From positions 206,959,607 to 207,023,606 of the forward strand of contig CM053033.1 in NCBI GenBank assembly GCA_028564925.1: a stretch of DNA of 64,000 nt. The letters run 5' to 3'. The position numbers and the translations under genes are program-made. Within the stretch, counting starts at the first letter, position 1; every line of letters begins with the position of its first letter. Below are positions 41,844 to 53,610 of the stretch, in pieces. The DNA comes from Lithobates sylvaticus (lineage: Eukaryota; Chordata; Amphibia; Anura; Ranidae). A model generated the notes under the pieces. The model had not been told where the DNA came from and made no database searches. It worked only from the letters and a program-made list of their open reading frames with translations.

Positions 41844-43735
41844 AGTCTTTCCCCCCAAAAAAAAAAAAAAAAAAAAAAGGGGGGAAAAGGGGGGGAGAAG
41901 GAAATTTCACGTGATAGGGTGTAGCACAGTAGATTAGTATACCAATTTCATGGAGCAAGTAGAGAAAACAGCTTTTCTATAATCTCCTTACCCCTATCCC
42001 CTATACACAGTTTTATTGCCTATAAGTCCAATTGTTCACCAATTTCGTACTCCCCTTATTAGCCCAATGTTCCCCTAGGCTTCAGAAGGGACAGGGGGGA
42101 AAGGGGGGAGATGACACTGGGCATACAGCAGCCTAAAAAACAGCAGACGATGGATAGGAAAAATAAACTATTATCTATACACAGTCCAATCACTTGATTT
42201 TAAGAAACGTCCTTTACATCAGGTGGGGGTGCAGTCTCTTACTTCTATCTCGCCCCTATATCTTCCGTTGATTCCTACCACTCTTCTTCTTAGGCTACGT
42301 CGCCTCTTATGGATTTTTTTTTTTTTTTATTTAGTGGCGCGGAGTAGTGATGGGGGATATCCAATCTTTATAAGCACAATAGAGGTATTGTTTGAGTTCA
42401 CTGATTCAATTCAAATTTTACTGACATGGGGGTATCCGGTAGATATAAAATTATCAGAGATATCAGTTCTAGCGTCCGGCGGGGTATGCGGGAGGGAGAG
42501 GGGGTCGGAATAGTAGTGGCAGTTCATATAAATATGTATCCTATAAATATATGCAGGCTCTCACCTCTGCATTTTTTTTTTTTCCACCAACAGTTTGTTT
42601 TTAGCCAACCTCAGGCATACCCCCACACTCCACACTCATCGCACCGCATGCCTCCCAGTGGTCCCGTCACTTGAAGCTTTAAGTAATCTTGATATCGGTC
42701 TTAGCCAAAAGTTTCCCCTTCAGATATCAGGTAAAAAGGGGGGGATGTCAGGTTGTTTCCCCTCAAAGAGGAGAAAGAGTCGGGCCAATCAAATAGAACC
42801 CTATGGTCCCCTGCATATATTAAGTTCAAGTCTCTTTGAGATTGTCCCTCTGTAGATTTTTAGTTTTCGTTTGATGGCTCAGAATAACAATGGGGATGTC
42901 CGATACATGTAGGCTCAATATAAGTGATATATAAGTTCTGCAGTTAGGCCAGTATTTAAAGGGTATATGTTGGGGTCGAATAAGTCAATTGACTGCAGGC
43001 TCTCACCACTGCACTCTTCACTTATGCAGTTTCACCGCTTCATTCAAATTTTAGCCAAGTGGGGGGTGTCCTGCAGACATGCGGTCCTCAGGGATATTAG
43101 ATCACTTCTGGAGTCTGGTGGAGACATGCGGGGGGGTCAGGTAGATCAAAATGTATGCAGGCTCGTACCCCTGCATTTCTTCACAAAAACTTATCGGCCC
43201 CCGTCAGACATGCCACACAGCCCGCACTCACCACACGCCTCCCGATCGTCACGATCTTCACCGCCACGTCTCCACGGGTTCCGCTGTGTCTCACCCGCAG
43301 TTGGCTCCCTCGATGCGCCGCCGATACAGCGCGCTGGTTTCTCAGCCGGTCCGACTACTTCCGGAGCGCCGGCACACGGGGGTGAGAGGAGAGCGATAGG
43401 AGAGCCAAGACGCCACTCAACTCACATGGGTTTGCAAAACCCCACCTCCCGGAAAGTCCACACACCAGGCGCAGCACAGGGGATCGGATGATAGGTAGGG
43501 TTTTAGGAGGGAAGGCACAAGAAAGGAGGCCACTCCTCAGGCTTCCATCTCTCTTAAGATTGAAATTGAGAGGAATATGTCTCAGCTAGGTAGGCGGCCT
43601 CCACCGCCTTGCAGTCTTTTCGGCCGTCGCACTCCTCAGCTGTAGGCATCTTCTGTGGTAGCAAGGAGCGGAGAGGAGAGGTCTACACTCTCACTACACT
43701 CTCACTCTCTCGCACACATCCTCTTCCATCCGGTC
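41844..43735 (-). repeat. LINE 5' UTR with monomer-like direct repeats
   Basis: GCAGGCTCTCACCTCTGCA, GCAGGCTCTCACCACTGCA and GCAGGCTCGTACCCCTGCA recur at about 42554, 42996 and 43156. Around them are copies of CATTCAAATTTTAGCCAAG and TCAGGGATATTAGATCA-like blocks, for example near 42410-42490 and 43040-43140. There is no credible frame. Tandem 5' monomers with promoter activity are known for mouse L1; here that role is inference. Confidence 0.65.
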
Positions 43736-43968
43736 ACACCCCCTAGTACATGTTTAATCAGATTCTTCCACAGGTTAATGGAGATGACCTCCAGAGGGAA
43801 TCCCAGCTGAAAATTTCCTGTCTGGTTCCTTTGATTTTTTTAAATTAAAGGATGTAGGGTGGGAGAGGGACAACAGAGCAACCCACAATGCAAATTTGGC
43901 TGGTTCATCAGAAACCAGACGACATTTGCACAGTATATGGCCAATTTATGGTGCAAGTTCTGCTTGAA
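43736..43968. other. No gene recognised
   Basis: Short unassigned stretch between the LINE and a MITE. Confidence 0.5.
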
Positions 43969-43971
43969 TAA

Positions 43972-44341
43972 GGCCCCTTTCACACATGCGGACCGTTTGC
44001 CCATTTTTCATCCATCTGTTGATGGATGAAAAACCGACATTTATGGAAAAATTGATGTAAATGGCTGATCATCCATTTACATCAGTTTGCAGCTGCAAAC
44101 GTCAACATCCATTTTTTGGAATGGATCAAAGCCCTATTTTTGTTCCGTAAAATACGGATATAAACGAACAAATGCTCTGTTTTTGCATTGGTAGTGGATG
44201 TAAAAACTGTTGAGAAATTGATGAGCAGCTGATGAGAAACTGATAAAAAAAACTGATGTATACTGATGAAAAACTGACTTTTTTCTTTGCAATAACATGA
44301 CTGAACGGATGAAATGATCGGTCCGCATGTGTGAAAGGGCC
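43972..44341. mobile_element. TAA-flanked MITE
   Basis: GGCCCCTTTCACACATGCGG and CCGCATGTGTGAAAGGGCC are the inverted ends, preceded by TAA (43969-43971). The body repeats GATGGATG, GATGAAAAAC and TGATGTAAATGG. Confidence 0.85.
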
Positions 44342-44549
44342 AAACTGATAACATCACGTAGTTTGTACAATTTAAATTATTTTTTTACTCTGTAACTGAA
44401 TCAGTAGACCAATTGTAAAGGTTAAGTATCACCCCATCATACATGTAAGCTTTTATCTTGTGTGTCCCCAAGTAAAACATGAATTGCACTCCAACTGAAA
44501 AACAACTTTCCATTTCGTTCCATTCACCCTTTTTACAACTCCAATGTCG
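44342..44549. other. No gene recognised
   Basis: Unassigned. Confidence 0.5.
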
Positions 44550-44775
44550 AGTGTCTTTGGAGCACAACTTCGGTGCAAATGTTGGCGCAACTTTGGATGG
44601 GTGCAACTTGGATGTGACTTGTCCCTCTGCAAAGTCAGATCCACTGTTTCATGTAAAACATTCAGGTGCGACTTTCATGCAACTTTTGAGGGTTAACATT
44701 GAAGTCTATGACCCTCAAGTTGCATGAAAGTCGGACCAAAGTAGTGCATGAACTACTTGTAAGTCCCTGCACCTT
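44550..44775. mobile_element. MITE fragment (GCAACTTTGGATG family)
   Basis: Shares GGACCAAAGTAGTGCA with the 34324-34568 element and GCAACTTTGGATGGGTGC with the 5044-5143 fragment. Ends are missing. Confidence 0.6.
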
Positions 44776-44859
44776 TAAGTCCCACATATATGGATGGATA
44801 TCACTGCAAAACATGAGGTACAATGTTTCAAGCGACTTTGGTGTCGAATAGGGTTTTTA

Positions 44860-44976
44860 TTGAAGCATTCAAAACATTTTTGCCACCCAACTATTCCTCC
44901 AGGACCCCATTTGTGGTAATCTGTTTGATGGTCCTATGATGCCGCAGTATATCTGTGCGACATGGTCGGCAAGTGG
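44860..44976 (-). mobile_element. TTAA-family right end
   Basis: CATGGTCGGCAAGTGGTTAA ends at TTAA 44977-44980. Only about 120 bp are recognisable. Confidence 0.5.
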
Positions 44977-44996
44977 TTAAGATGAAATCGTTTTAA

Positions 44997-45432
44997 AGGA
45001 GAAGTAGGGTCAAAGCCCTTTTGGCTTTACTTCTCCTGTGGGTCACATGAGTGCACTTAGTTCTGCACACCTGTGACTCAGATTCAGCCAACAGCAGGCT
45101 AAAGTCCATTGTCCAATGACTTGACTCAGCCAGTCCAGACTCTGGAGGGATTAAATTCAGGATCCACACAGATGCTTGTGTGGCAGATGGTTCAGCCTCT
45201 CAATGAGCCACTGAGAGCCTGAGCCAGCTGCTCCTGCGTGATGCTCCAGTTAGGGTTGGAGGGGCAGAGTAGAGAGTTGGTGAATGACAGTCACCGATCT
45301 CTGCTCACTGAAGACTGATCAATCAATTCTCAGTCTTAGAGGTGGCGGGGGACAGTTGCAGCTTTGGACCAATTCTGCATCCACATAGGCGAGTATGCAT
45401 GTTTGTTTTTTTTGTAAACCCACACTTCTCTT
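44997..45432. mobile_element. TTAA-flanked MITE
   Basis: TTAA at 44993-44996 and 45433-45436 borders AGGAGAAGTAGGG and CCACACTTCTCTT. An internal hairpin GGGTCAAAGCC / GGCTTTACTTCTCC lies at the left end. Confidence 0.85.
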
Positions 45433-45981
45433 TTAAACTAAAAAAAAAATGGGTTAGTTTCAAACAATATCATGCTTACTGAAAGTTAACATGGCGCCAT
45501 ACAGAAGAAAGGGGAGAGTGTCACTGCTTTACATACTCACATAGTAAATCTGTTTGAAAAATTACACATCTATCCAGTTCAACCAACAGTGGAAAAAAAC
45601 AAAAAAATAAAATAAAAAAAACAACCCACAAATGAAAAAAAACCTTCATATACACTACTTATACCCACCAGAGGAAGACCAAAAAACAAAGCATGATCCA
45701 ATTTTCTTCAGCAGGGGAAATAAAATCCTTCCTGATCCCCCAAGAAGCAATCGGATATTCCCTGGATCAACTTTACTTATAAATATTAGTATTAAGTTAT
45801 ATTATGTGTATCTAGGAAAGGATCAAGGCCTTCTTAAAACAATCAACTGAGCTGGCCAGAACCAGCTCTTGAAGGAGTCTTTCCCAGCTCTTACTGTGAA
45901 GAAACCTTTCCTTATTTGAAGATGAAATCTCTCTTCCTACAGGCATAAAGAGTACCCCGTTGTCCTTTGTGATGACCCTAA

Positions 45982-46882
45982 AGTGGATGTAAACCCAATT
46001 CATGAAATTTGAGCTGGGTACATCTGTAGTGTTTTCTTATCTCTCTCCAAAGCACTGTGTCCAGTAGCTGTCTCTTGCTCAGTAGCTCTGTTCTCAGCCT
46101 GATAACTTCTCACACATTCTCCGAGTGGGAGATAAAAAAAGTGTGTCCAGGGAGGTTGCTATAAATAAATTAGCAATCAGACTGCCATCTCAGGACAGAG
46201 CAGTGAAAGTATTTTCATTCTTCTACCAATGTGGAGGGGGCGTGTGCCTTTCCTCCAATCAGCTACTCCCAGTGTAATCCAAGCCTTCTCTTATGCCGCG
46301 TACACACGATTGGAATTTCGGCCAGAAAAAGACCGATGAGAGCTTTTCATCGGAAAATGCGACTGTGTGTAGGCTCCATCGGAATTTTGTTGGCCGAATT
46401 TCCGACAGCAAAGAATTGAGAGCAGGTTCTCAATTTTTCAGACGGAAAAGGTTTCTATCGGATATTCCGATTGTCTGTAGCAATTCTGACGCGCAAAATT
46501 CCTACGCATGCTGGGAAACAATTCGATGCATGCTCGGAAGCATTGAACTCGGCTCGTTGTAGTGTTGTACGTCACTGCGTTCTTGACGGTCGGAATTTGG
46601 TGTGACTGTGTGTAGGCAAGACAGTTTGAGCGGAATTCCATCGGAATTCCGTCGGGAAAACCGTCATAGCTTTTTCCGACGAGAATTCTGATCGTGTGTA
46701 CGCGGCATAACAGTGCAGAATGAGGAAGTGAAAATTCTTACCCGATGTAAGTATTCTAAAGAATGTAGCAAGATGAAGACAGCAGATATTCATGTAAAAC
46801 TTATTTTGGGAGATTTGTTTCTTCTCTGTGTATCATCTGAGGCTGTTAACTTGACTGGGTATATGTGAGGGTTTACATCCAC
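45982..46882. mobile_element. TTAA-type MITE inside the LINE, hosting a Harbinger MITE
   Basis: AGTGGATGTAAACCC at the left and GGGTTTACATCCACT at the right are perfect inverted ends; the right flank is TTAA (46883-46886) and the left flank CTAA. The copy of the LINE resumes directly after it. Confidence 0.85.
46291..46710. mobile_element. Harbinger MITE
   Basis: TTATGCCGCGTACACACGATT and GATCGTGTGTACGCGGCATAA are the ends. It shares GAATTGAGAGCAGGTTCTCA and GTGTAGGCAAGACAGTTTGAG with the 15627-16057 copy. Confidence 0.9.
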
Positions 46883-46940
46883 TTAAGGTGAATAACCCAA
46901 CACCAAGTTCACTATATGGACCACTTATGTATTTGTACAT

Positions 46941-47271
46941 TATAATAGAATGGAAGCTGTGCACAAATTAAATAAAATGTAAAACATATGATATCAAAAC
47001 TGACTGTTGATGTGACCATATAAATCAATACAACAAATATATGATGCAATATTGCTATGTGCAAAAAATGTTAGATGAAACCCAGCAAGTAACAAAAAAC
47101 AAAATACTCATATGGATGAAAAAAAAAAAATATAAAAAAAAAAAAAATAAATATTATAAATATATATATTAAAGTCCAGTGATGAAGGTGACAGAAAATT
47201 CGATGAGTGAATTATCTTCTCTGTGATTAACACAAAACACCACCAAATGAGTGAACCACCACCATGCAGGA
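46941..47271. mobile_element. Short retroposon with 15-bp target duplication
   Basis: TATGTATTTGTACAT flanks it exactly at 46926-46940 and 47272-47286. The 331-bp insert has two long A-rich tracts (about 47119-47150) and no coding sequence. A 15-bp duplication with A-rich sequence fits target-primed insertion. No tRNA-like promoter boxes were recognised, so 'SINE' is not shown. Confidence 0.8.
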
Positions 47272-48371
47272 TATGTATTTGTACATGTTGATAATATCCC
47301 CCCTTAATCGCCTCTTCTCAAGACAGAATAAATTCAGTTCCTCTAATCTTTCCTCATAGCTGAGCTCCTCCATGCCTCTTATCAGTTTGGTTGCCCTTCT
47401 CTGCACTTTCTTCAGTTCCCCAATAATTTTTTTTTAAGAACTGGTGCCCCAAACTGAACTACATATTCCAGATGAGGTCTTACTAATGATTTGTACAGGG
47501 GCAAAATTACATTGCTCTCTCTCTCTGGAGTCCATACCTCTCTTAATATAACAAAGGACTTTGCTCGCTTTGGAAACCGCAGCTTGGCATTGCATGCTAT
47601 TATTGAGCTTATGATCTACCAAAACCCCCAGATCCTTCTCCACTATGGATTCCCCCAGTTGTACTCCTCCTAGTATGTATGATACATGCATATTCTTAGC
47701 CCCCAAGTGCATAACTTTACATTTATCAACCTTAAACTTAATTTTCCACAGTCGCCCAATTAAACAGAGCATTGAGGTTGGCTTGTAAATTGGAGACCTC
47801 CTGTAAGGACGTTATTCCACTGCATAGCTTGTTGTCATCTGCAAAGACTGAAATTGTACTTTTAATCCCAGACCCAATATCATTTATAAAGATATTAAAA
47901 AGTAAGACACTGAACCTTGGGGTACACCACTGATAACCTTAGACCAGAGTACGAAGCGTTAACCACTACTGAATTCTGTCTTTTAGCCAGTTTGCTATCA
48001 ATTTACTGATCTTTGCAAGCCTGTAGACTTTACCTTACACATTAGCCGAGTGTGGGAAACTGTGTCAAACACTTTTGCAAAATCCAAGTATACCCCACAG
48101 CCACCCCTCTGTCCAAGGTTTTACATACCTCCTCATAAAAATAAATCAGATTTGTCTGACAACTTCTGTCTTTCATGAACCCATGCTGTCTGCTACTTAA
48201 AATATTTTTTTCCAGCAAGAACTCGTCTATGTGGTCTTTTATTAAACTCTCCAGCATTTTACCAACTATAGAAGTTAAATTAACAGGTCTTAGTAAAGAC
48301 TTTGATCCATTTTTACATATAGGCACCACATTGGCCCTACGCCAATCCGGTGGTACTATTACACTCATTAA

Positions 48372-49016
48372 CCACTTCAATACCGGGCACTTTTACCTCC
48401 TTCCTGCCCAGGCCAATTTTCAGCTTTCAGCGCTGTCACAATTGGAATGACAATTGCACAGTCATGCAACACGGTACACATAAGAATTTTTAGTCTTTTT
48501 TTTTAACAAATAGTGCTTTCTTTTGGTGGTACAGGGGGTCCCCGAGTTACGAACTCGTTAGGGACTGCCCGCCTGTACGGAAGTCGGAAATGTTCGTAAG
48601 TCGGGCCGCGCATGAGCAGACCGACAAATACGGAGATTTCCGGACATTTCCGAGGTTCAGTCTAATGCCGCTCTGTGCATGCGCGGCAAATTACGGACAT
48701 TTCCGTCATTTTCCGAGGCTCCGTATGGCCGCGCATGCGCAGAACGGCCGAAAGACGGCGAAAACCAGCGAAAAATGGCAGAGGGTCCCCGCAGCGCCCT
48801 GTTCGTAAGTAGGGGTTGGTCGGGCGTTCGTAAGTCGGGGACCCCCTGTATTTAATCACCACTGGCTTTTTTATTTTTGCTAAATAAACAAAAAAGACCA
48901 AACAATTTGAGGGAAAAAAAGTTTTAAAATTTTGCAAATAAATAACCTTGCTTCATTAATTTAGGTCAAAATGTATTTTGCTACACTTCCTTGGTTAAAA
49001 TAACCCAAATCAGTGT
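48372..49016 (+). mobile_element. TTAA-flanked repeat, copy G, split by a TA element
   Basis: TTAA at 48368-48371 precedes CCACTTCAATACCGGGCAC; AGTGCTTTCTTTTGGTGGTA is followed by the insert at 48532-48848, then TTTAATCACCACTGGC continues. The right part is decayed and its end was not found. Confidence 0.75.
48532..48848. mobile_element. TA-flanked inverted-repeat MITE (complete)
   Basis: CAGGGGGTCCCCGAGTTACG and GTAAGTCGGGGACCCCCTG are the ends, with TA at 48530-48531 and 48849-48850. It is 317 bp, CpG-rich, with repeated GTTCGTAAGTCGG and GGACATTTCCG. It is the small relative of the element at 10165-11574. Confidence 0.9.
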
Positions 49017-49017
49017 T

Positions 49018-50464
49018 TATTTTTTATTTTTTTTTTGTTTCACAAGATTTTATTGGGTGAATAAGAATACATATTACATTATAATACAAGGATGAACAGC
49101 TGAACTTATTGACAATTGTTGATTGGGATAAGGTACAATTTACAGAAGCATATGGTATCCATACATTTGTAAATAAAACATTTTGTTTGTGAACGTATAT
49201 AGAAAAATATTCCACCATTTTTTTAAGAACATGTTAATTGTTAAGGTGTATAAATTCAATTTGGGTAATAGGGGAGAAGGGGGAGAAAAAAAAAGGGGGA
49301 AAAGGGGGTGAAAATAGTGAGGGGGGGTTGCAAGTTTATGAAACTAGGACTCCTCATATAGCAGGTTTTCCCAAGATTTGTGTGAGCTTATCTTTTTTAT
49401 ATTTTTTTCCCTTTTTCTCTCTTTCAAAATTAATTTTATTACTGCAAGATAATTGTTTTATAAGACTGAGAGTTTTTAAATACTGTCCAATCATGCCATG
49501 TTGCATAAAATTTTATAATGTTTTCCTGAGATATACTTATGAGTTCTTCAATTTGTTATTTATTCTCCTAAACCACTCAGCTTTCGTTGGAGTATTGTTT
49601 GTGTACCAGTGACAGGGGTTACAGTGTCGCGCTGCATTTACCATGAACATAGGTAGTGATTTCAGGTATTTTTTTTCTGGGGATAGAGTTGAAATGTAGA
49701 AGGTATTGTGCTGGATTAAAGCTTAAATGTTCTGAAGTGATTGCGTTATTGGTTTTCGTGTACTGATTTCCAGAAGCTTTGAATTAATGGGCATGGCCAC
49801 CATATATGAAGCATCGAGCCTTCTTCCTGTTTGCATCTCCAACCTCTTTCAGATATTTGGGGAGAAAATGTGTGAAGAATAGTAGGGGATCTATACCATC
49901 TGGTTAGAATTTTAAAACCACTCCCCTGTGTGGCTACATTTAATCCTTCGTGCGCGTACATGTATATTTTTTCCCAGTTTTCCTTTGATAGTGTGATATC
50001 TAGGTCTTTTTCCCAGTTTTGACAGGACATGCTGGAGAAGTCCGTTAATCCTTCAAATAGTGAGTTGTAGATGGTTGAAATAATATGTTTGTGTGGTGTT
50101 TTTTTTTGTACACAGGTCTTCTACAGTCGTAAGGGGTTTCGTCCAAGAATGTGTCGTCTCTCTTTTGGTCAAGAAGTGTCTAATTTGATTATAGTTCCAT
50201 TGTGTGATTTGAAATGGTTTAATGGTTTAATTTCTTTATGTAGGTCGTCTCTAGATAGAATTTTCCCATTTTTAAAGAAATGTTTATACAAAATTTCTTT
50301 GTGAGGCCAGTCATGTGTAATAAAGTTTTTCTCCAGACCTGGAGTGAAATCTGGATTATTAGTGGTATGAGAGGGCTTTGCCAAGGTGTAGAGCTGGTGG
50401 TTTTGAAGGTGTTATGAAAGGTTTCTAGTGTGGGACCTATCAGAGGGTGAGTCAACTGAGTCAA
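49018..50464 (-). pseudogene. L1/Tx1 LINE tail (ORF2 C-terminal part)
   Basis: On the minus strand 50169-50384 gives NNPDFTPGLEKNFITHDWPH and 49746-50030 gives ENWEKIYMYAHEGLNVATQG, FKILTRWYRSPTILHTFSPQ and CKQEEGSMLHIWWPCPLIQ, all of the L1 ORF2 C-terminal domain. The 3' end has AAAACAAAAAAAAAAT-type tail at about 49018-49045. It is 5'-truncated and its frames are broken. Confidence 0.85.
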
Positions 50465-50469
50465 CTGAT

Positions 50470-50820
50470 CCTTCTACAGGCCTCAGGAAGGAGAAGTTGA
50501 CTCCGAGCGCGTAGCTTGCCTATCCAACCCTTCTCACTCTGTGGAGTCCTCCCCCGGAGGTGATCCCGTGACCTGTGACCTCAGCCCCAGCTTCTTCCTG
50601 ATGGCCACAGGATCTGCTCCAGGCTGAGCAGCAACAATGACTGCAGTTTCCCATCTCTGCATAGAAAAACGGATCCAGATCTGAGGCTTCCCTAGGGACC
50701 ACTGACACACAGATGAGCCTGATTTTATTCACCTTCCTATAAGTGCATTAATCGTTGTGTCATTAAAATCCTACTTAACTTATTGCACTTAGGTGGAGCT
50801 TCCTTCTTGTTCCCTTAGCA
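50470..50820 (+). mobile_element. Penelope-like terminal fragment
   Basis: GCCTCAGGAAGGAGAAG, TTGACTCCGAGCGCGTAGC and TTGCACTTAGGTGGAGC parallel the segments of the 22016-22328 fragment in the same order. The hammerhead core is degraded (CTCAGGA in place of CTGANGA). Non-coding fossil. Confidence 0.5.
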
Positions 50821-51810
50821 TTAAGGTAACCCTGGAGGAGCTGCATAGTTCCACAGAAGAGGCTGGAGTATCTGCACATAGGACGACAATAAGCCGTACG
50901 CTCCATAGAGTGGCCAGAAAAAAAACATTACTTTCAGCAAAAAGCAAAATGGCACGTTTTAAGTTTGCGAAAAGGCATGTGGGAGACTCCCAAAATGTAT
51001 GGAGGAAGGTGCTCTGGGCTGATGAGTCTAAAACATGAACTTTTTGGCCATCAAAGAAAACGCTATGTTTGGCGCAAACCCAACACATCACATCACCCAA
51101 AGAACATCACATTCCTACAGTGACCACATGGTGGTGGCAGCATCATGCTGTGGGGATGATTTTCAGCAGTCGAGACTGGGAAGTTGGTCAGGGTTGAGGG
51201 AAAGATGGATGGTGCTAAATACAGGGATATTCTTGATCAAAACCTGTACCACTCTGTGTGTGATTTGAGGCTAGGACGGGGTTCACCTTCCAGCAGGACA
51301 ATGACCCCAAACACACTGCTAAAGCAACACTTGAGTGGTTTAAGGGGAAACATGTAAATGTGTTGGAATGGCCTAATCAAAGCCCAGACCTCAATCCAAT
51401 AGAAAATCTGTGGTCAGACCTAAAGATTGCTGTTCACAAGCGCAAACCATACAACTTGAAAGAGCTCTAGCAGTTTTGCAAGGAGGAATGGGCAAAAATC
51501 CCAGTGGTAAGATGTGGCAAGCTCATAGAGACTTATCCAAAGCGACTTGGAGCTGTGATGGCCGCAAAAAGTGTCTCTACAAAGTATTGACTTTAAGGGG
51601 ATGGATAGTTATGCATATTGACTTTTTCTGTTATTTTGTCCTATTTGTTGTTTGCTTCACAAAAAAAAAAAAAAAAAAAAAAATCTTCAAAGTTGTGGGC
51701 ATGTACTGTAAATTAAATGGTGCAAATCCTCAAACAATCCATGTTAATTCAGGTTGTGAGGCAACAAAACACGAAAAAGGCCAAGGGGGTGAATATTTTG
51801 CAAGGCACTG
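50821..51810 (+). pseudogene. Decayed Tc1/mariner transposase, 5'-truncated
   Basis: Plus-strand pieces read TISRTLHRVARKKTLLSAK and KMARFKFAKRHVGDSQNVW, then VLWADESKT (first catalytic aspartate), [20 protein letters not shown] (second) and [20 protein letters not shown] (catalytic glutamate). At least two frame changes and several stops separate them. The right terminal repeat GGGTGAATATTTTGCAAGGC, followed by ACTG, ends at 51810. It is a different family from the neighbour at 51933 (EWFKG and TYPKRLG variants). Confidence 0.88.
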
Positions 51811-51932
51811 TTTGTGTGTATGTGTATGCATGTACATGTATGTATGTAGGTGTGTGTGCGCATGTTTTTATATGTGTGTGTATACATATATATACATATA
51901 TCTATATAGATATATATATATATATATATATA
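51811..51932. repeat. (TG)n and (TA)n microsatellite, left of the Tc1 element
   Basis: GTGTGTATGTGTATGCATGT grades into a TATATA run that supplies the TA target of the following transposon. Confidence 0.9.
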
Positions 51933-52148
51933 CAGTGGTGTGAAAAAGTGTTTGCCCCCTTCCTCATTTCCTGTTCCTTTGCATGTTTGTCACACTTAAG
52001 TGTTTCGGAACATCAAACCAATTTAAACAATAGTCAAGGACAACACAAGTAAACACAAAATGCAATTTGTAAATGAAGGTGTTTATTATTAAAGGTGAAA
52101 AAAAATCCAAACCATCATGGCCCTGTGTGAAAAAGTGATTGCCCCCTA
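51933..52148 (+). repeat. Left IR/DR terminal inverted repeat
   Basis: The outer direct repeat lies at 51933-51962 and the inner one near 52120-52146 (CTGTGTGAAAAAGTGATTGC). The differences from the right end are few, for example TTTCGGAACATC here where the right end has an extra GA. Confidence 0.9.
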
Positions 52149-52151
52149 AAC

Positions 52152-53186
<1,035 letters not shown>

Positions 53187-53337
53187 TTAAGGATCTTCTG
53201 GTGGACCTTACTGTGTCAAGCAGCTCCTATTTAAGTGATGCCTTGATTGTGAACAGGTGTGGCAATAATCAGGCCTGGGTGTGGCTAGAGAAATTGAACT
53301 CAGGTGTGGACAACCACAGTTATAGTATGTTTTAACA

Positions 53338-53555
53338 AAGGGGGCAATCACTTTTTCACACAGGGCCATGATGGTTTGTATTTTTTTTCACCTTTAATAA
53401 TAAACACCTTCATTTACAAATTGCATTTTGTGTTTACTTGTGTTGTCCTTGACTATTGTTTAAATTGGTTTGATGTTTCCCGAAACACTTAAGTGTGACA
53501 AACATGCAAAGGAACAGGAAATGAGGAAGGGGGCAAACACTTTTTCACACCACTG
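53338..53555 (-). repeat. Right IR/DR terminal inverted repeat
   Basis: The reverse complement of the left end with the same outer and inner direct repeats. Ends CACTG before TA. Confidence 0.9.
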
Positions 53556-53610
53556 TATATATATATGTGTGTGTTTTTATATATGTGTATTTACATGTAT
53601 TTATGCACAT
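53556..53610. repeat. TA/TG microsatellite right of the transposon
   Basis: Continuation of the array that the element entered. Confidence 0.85.

Larger units (their letters stand above)
35918..43735 (-). mobile_element. Near full-length Tx1/L1 LINE
   Basis: Minus-strand order: repeated GC-rich 5' UTR (41844-43735), ORF1 (40782-41843), ORF2 (about 36331-40083), 3' UTR, AATAAAAATATT signal and an A-rich tail (35918-35930). The coding sequences are little decayed. A target duplication was not identified. It lies in the presumed kinase locus on the same strand as the exons. Tx1-clade L1 elements are known from Xenopus and other amphibians. Confidence 0.9.
45541..48367 (-). pseudogene. CR1/L2-group LINE, decayed, with nested inserts
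   Basis: Minus-strand 48042-48380 reads PPDWRRANVVPICKNGSKS, PVNLTSIVGKMLESLIKDHI and SSRQHGFMKDRSCQTNL, reverse-transcriptase blocks of CR1/L2 LINEs. 47434-47772 gives [28 protein letters not shown] and the region after the catalytic site. The 3' part with GGATCAAGGCCTTC and an A-rich 3' UTR (45590-45650) completes it. The frame carries several breaks; the FADD box is not preserved in a continuous reading. Inserts lie at 45982-46882 and 46941-47271. The 5' half is absent. Confidence 0.85.

Noticed and set aside
46941-47271. tRNA-derived SINE
   Set aside because: No convincing A or B box; only the target duplication and A-rich tracts are visible.
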